A stretch of 25,408 nt of DNA from Microcoleus asticus IPMA8 (GTDB taxonomy: Bacteria > Cyanobacteriota > Cyanobacteriia > Cyanobacteriales > Microcoleaceae), in assembly GCF_013179805.1 (NCBI RefSeq), contig NZ_SRRZ01000114.1, positions 1 to 25,408 on the forward strand, given 5' to 3'. The translations under genes and the position numbers were made by a program. Position 1 is the first letter of the stretch. Every line of letters starts with the position of its first letter. Positions 23,637-25,408 of the stretch are shown piece by piece. The notes beneath the pieces were generated by a model. It did not search any database, had not been told where the DNA came from, and was given only the letters and a program-made list of their open reading frames with translations.

Positions 23637-24443
23637 CTAGACACCATTTGAGCTAGATTGTGTTACAGTTGCATCATCTAGCATACGCATTAATAAACTT
23701 GCAAAACCTAGAATCTCAAAAGTTTTTATTGGATCAGAGGTATCCAAGAAACGATGGCTCTGTGGATTCTTAAAAATACCGATTGCGCCTCGGTACATAG
23801 AGTGTACTGCCTCCTGTTCTGCATTTACTGAACTAAAAATGAGCTTTGGTTGATTAGGATTAATAACCTTTGAAACCAGAGCAAGTCCTACATCAGTTTG
23901 TGCTGCTGATCCACGAACTCGAATTTCTTCCTCGACAGTTTTCATAGCATTGAATATGGCCTCATCATAAAGTCCAGATTCAAACTGTTGCTGGCATCGG
24001 TGAATAATTTTTGGATGCAGAGAATTGATTGTAAATTTGAAGCTAGTCTGGGGTTCAGGTATCATCTGACCTAACCTGCGCTGCAAGTCGTCAATTAGTT
24101 CTTCACTCGACATCGAATCTGCGCGATGCTTGTAGAGAGTATTTTCAAATGGTGTTAGAACCTTTTCATAAAGTTCCCCAACATACTGACGACGTAAAGC
24201 ATAAGTAGCCAAAAGAGCTGACCAGTAATTATACCAATCCCACAGGGATCTAAAAGAATTTGGATTGTCAACGTTGAAGCCTTCATTTTGTAGAGATTCC
24301 AGCTTCAAACTCACTTCCATATATAGCTGCTTATACTCATCATCTTTTTCCTGAATACGTGCTTCACCTGTTGCAACTGTCACCATAAGTGTCTGAAGTT
24401 CGTGAATTTTCTGCACAAGTTGTTCAAGTGATTGGGGTGTCAT
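23637..24443 (-). CDS. TIGR02391 family protein (Ymh domain, HEPN-like)
   Basis: This 268-residue protein has a coiled N-terminal half (residues 1-55 with many Glu, Gln and Lys; a WDWYNYWSALLATYALRRQYVGELYEKVL segment at 68-96) and a C-terminal TIGR02391/Ymh domain from about 140: SLHPKIIHRCQQQFESGLYDEAIFNAMKTVEEEIR, then EAVHSMYRGAIGIFKNPQSHRF and an ending helix FEILGFASLLMRMLDDA. The family is HEPN-like and often sits near restriction or abortive-infection genes. The usual R-NPxx-H ribonuclease-type motif appears here as K225-NPQS-H230, so catalysis is uncertain. It should be cytoplasmic. No restriction system is seen in the window. A 196-bp gap separates it from the two small genes upstream. 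Confidence 0.75.
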   Translation of the reverse strand: MTPQSLEQLVQKIHELQTLMVTVATGEARIQEKDDEYKQLYMEVSLKLESLQNEGFNVDNPNSFRSLWDWYNYWSALLATYALRRQYVGELYEKVLTPFENTLYKHRADSMSSEELIDDLQRRLGQMIPEPQTSFKFTINSLHPKIIHRCQQQFESGLYDEAIFNAMKTVEEEIRVRGSAAQTDVGLALVSKVINPNQPKLIFSSVNAEQEAVHSMYRGAIGIFKNPQSHRFLDTSDPIKTFEILGFASLLMRMLDDATVTQSSSNGV

Positions 24444-24639
24444 ATAGAAAAATAATCTCTATTATTGATTAGTTATCAGTTTCGCAGTCTAACAATTTAG
24501 TTTAAATGCGCGCGCTCTTTCCAGAATAGAAAGACTTTCTAATAGTGCTTCTACAACTTCTCTTTTTCGTCTCATATATTAATTACTAAGATAAAATTAA
24601 ACAACTTACAGTTTCAGCAATGCTCGTACTTGTATCTCT

Positions 24640-24996
24640 CTACTTGTACTTTATGTTAATAACAGTCTCCCCTTGTGACCCCACTCTAAAATTCACATTA
24701 CAAGGAATACCTATTTCATTTAGGTTAGTGCCAATATTTATACCTGCTTCTTTGGCAATTTTTATCTCTAACTCATCGACCCCGTTTTCTTGGCCCGATC
24801 TAATTATTTCCTTGATATTTTCAAGATCATTCCCCTGACTTAATGTAGCAGCATCAATAACCTTCTGAGCTAGTGGTTCAATCAATAGTTTCCATATGTC
24901 ATAACCAGGGATAAGGCTTCTCCAACCATGAGGAAAAGCCGATTTTAAGGCAATTGCAGCTATATCATTGTAATCAATTGAGACTTTCTTAGTCAT
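24640..24996 (-). CDS. Unrecognised 118-aa protein
   Basis: I do not recognise this protein. It begins MTKKVSIDYNDIAAIALKSA, has a region rich in aromatic residues (PHGWRSLIPGYDIWKLLIEPL), a long acidic helical stretch (NDLENIKEIIRSGQENGVDELEIKIAKEAG) and ends in beta-like strands (VNFRVGSQGETVINIKYK). No signal peptide or membrane helix is clear. ATG 24996 lies three bases after the stop of the 86-aa gene, so the two form an operon. The AT-rich composition and lack of HIP1 suggest an accessory gene. Confidence 0.5.
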   Translation of the reverse strand: MTKKVSIDYNDIAAIALKSAFPHGWRSLIPGYDIWKLLIEPLAQKVIDAATLSQGNDLENIKEIIRSGQENGVDELEIKIAKEAGINIGTNLNEIGIPCNVNFRVGSQGETVINIKYK

Positions 24997-24999
24997 CGC

Positions 25000-25260
25000 T
25001 TAATTTGCCCGAGCAATCTCTAGAACTTCGTTGTGATCCGCAGCAACTGCGTACACCTTCGCGTCAAATTCACCATCAAAATGCGTGTGAACCACTAGCT
25101 GAACACAAAACCAAGGACTGTAGATCGCAGTTGCGACGTACTCCCCCACAATGGGAATGCGGGCCAACTCTCGTTTTTCGTTGTTAGACCAACCCCGTTC
25201 CTGCGGGCTTCTAGTGTGAAAAACACTTTCATTGACATCACAAACTCCTTTGAGTTGCAT
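25000..25260 (-). CDS. Unrecognised 86-aa protein, start uncertain
   Basis: The conserved-looking part is RELARIPIVGEYVATAIYSP and VQLVVHTHFDGEFDAKVYAVAADHNEVL, a small beta-rich fold without known motifs. The first 20 residues are less convincing: an AAAGGAG Shine-Dalgarno sequence (25245-25251) is placed six bases before an ATG at 25238 that is out of frame with the body of the protein and would give only about 48 residues. A frameshift in the first third of the gene could explain this. It heads a two-gene operon with the 118-aa protein. Confidence 0.45.
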   Translation of the reverse strand: MQLKGVCDVNESVFHTRSPQERGWSNNEKRELARIPIVGEYVATAIYSPWFCVQLVVHTHFDGEFDAKVYAVAADHNEVLEIARAN

Positions 25261-25287
25261 AACAGTCTAGCTCAACCGCAGCAGCTA

Positions 25288-25345
25288 CTAGACATCTCCG
25301 AAAACAATCAAAGCCTCTAGACATCTCCGAAAACAATCAAAGCCT
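25288..25345. repeat. Perfect 29-bp tandem duplication
   Basis: The 29-bp unit CTAGACATCTCCGAAAACAA plus TCAAAGCCT occurs twice in direct succession (25288-25316 and 25317-25345) with no mismatch, just upstream of the 86-aa gene. Perfect identity suggests a recent duplication. It may lie in the promoter region of that gene. Confidence 0.8.
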
Positions 25346-25408
25346 CTGTGTAGTTAAGCTCCTTGACGTAAATGTAATCATCCTAAATTAGCTAGTGTGC
25401 ACGATAAA

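Noticed and set aside
25288..25345. CRISPR repeat pair (29 bp)
   Set aside because: The two units are directly adjacent with no spacer between them, and no cas gene is present.

Overview
The window looks like a filamentous, non-marine cyanobacterium of the Oscillatoriales type (Microcoleus, Oscillatoria or Phormidium relatives). Evidence: many copies of the HIP1 octamer GCGATCGC from 7369 to about 23427, the CCCCCTAAATCCCCC-type palindrome near 20000, TTCCGTCTTCC and CAATTAG short tandem repeats, and protein families common in that group. I cannot name a species.

Layout. 1-3265: a minus-strand exopolysaccharide mini-operon (a GT-A glycosyltransferase, then a polysaccharide pyruvyl transferase, then a GT4 glycosyltransferase cut after about residue 90) that runs into a decayed IS630-family transposase. 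3266-3725: a divergent control region with two palindromes. 3726-14040: a plus-strand polysaccharide locus with a Wzx-type flippase, a zinc-ribbon/GT-B-like protein, IS630 debris next to the C-terminal half of a second GT-A enzyme, then GT4, GT2, GT4, GT4, a CDP-tyvelose/paratose 2-epimerase-like enzyme and a WecG/TagA/CpsF glycosyltransferase. Together these would build and export a repeat-unit polysaccharide: WecG-type lipid-linked priming or extension, further sugars from the GTs, sugar modification by the epimerase and pyruvyl transferase, and flipping by Wzx. No polymerase (Wzy) or export (Wza/Wzc) gene is seen here, so the locus probably continues elsewhere.

14041-17678: minus-strand housekeeping genes (a DUF362 protein, a small conserved protein, an aspartase/fumarase-superfamily lyase with an AT-rich terminator). 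18052-21912: a plus-strand pair made of an XPB/Ssl2 N-terminal-like protein and a complete XPB-type helicase, the same pairing seen in mycobacteria; the gap between them is filled with genome repeats. 21913-25260: minus-strand small or accessory genes (an M15-peptidase-like protein, a 68-aa protein downstream of a frameshifted GIY-YIG nuclease, a TIGR02391/Ymh protein of a type often found near defence genes, and two unrecognised small proteins). A perfect 29-bp tandem duplication lies at the right edge.

Main points for a second look: (i) reciprocal truncation of two pairs of paralogous glycosyltransferases next to IS630 remains; (ii) a diverged 122-bp tandem duplication across the epimerase-wecG junction that leaves a dead wecG start and an orphan epimerase tail, and moves the true wecG start to 13234; (iii) the XPB helicase plus partner in a cyanobacterium; (iv) two genes whose ribosome-binding regions are made of genome repeats; (v) Phe in place of the expected catalytic Tyr in the epimerase; (vi) absence of HIP1 sites from the first 7.3 kb and from the right end, suggesting acquired DNA. 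No RNA gene or CRISPR array was recognised. All family calls come from reading motifs; no database search was possible.
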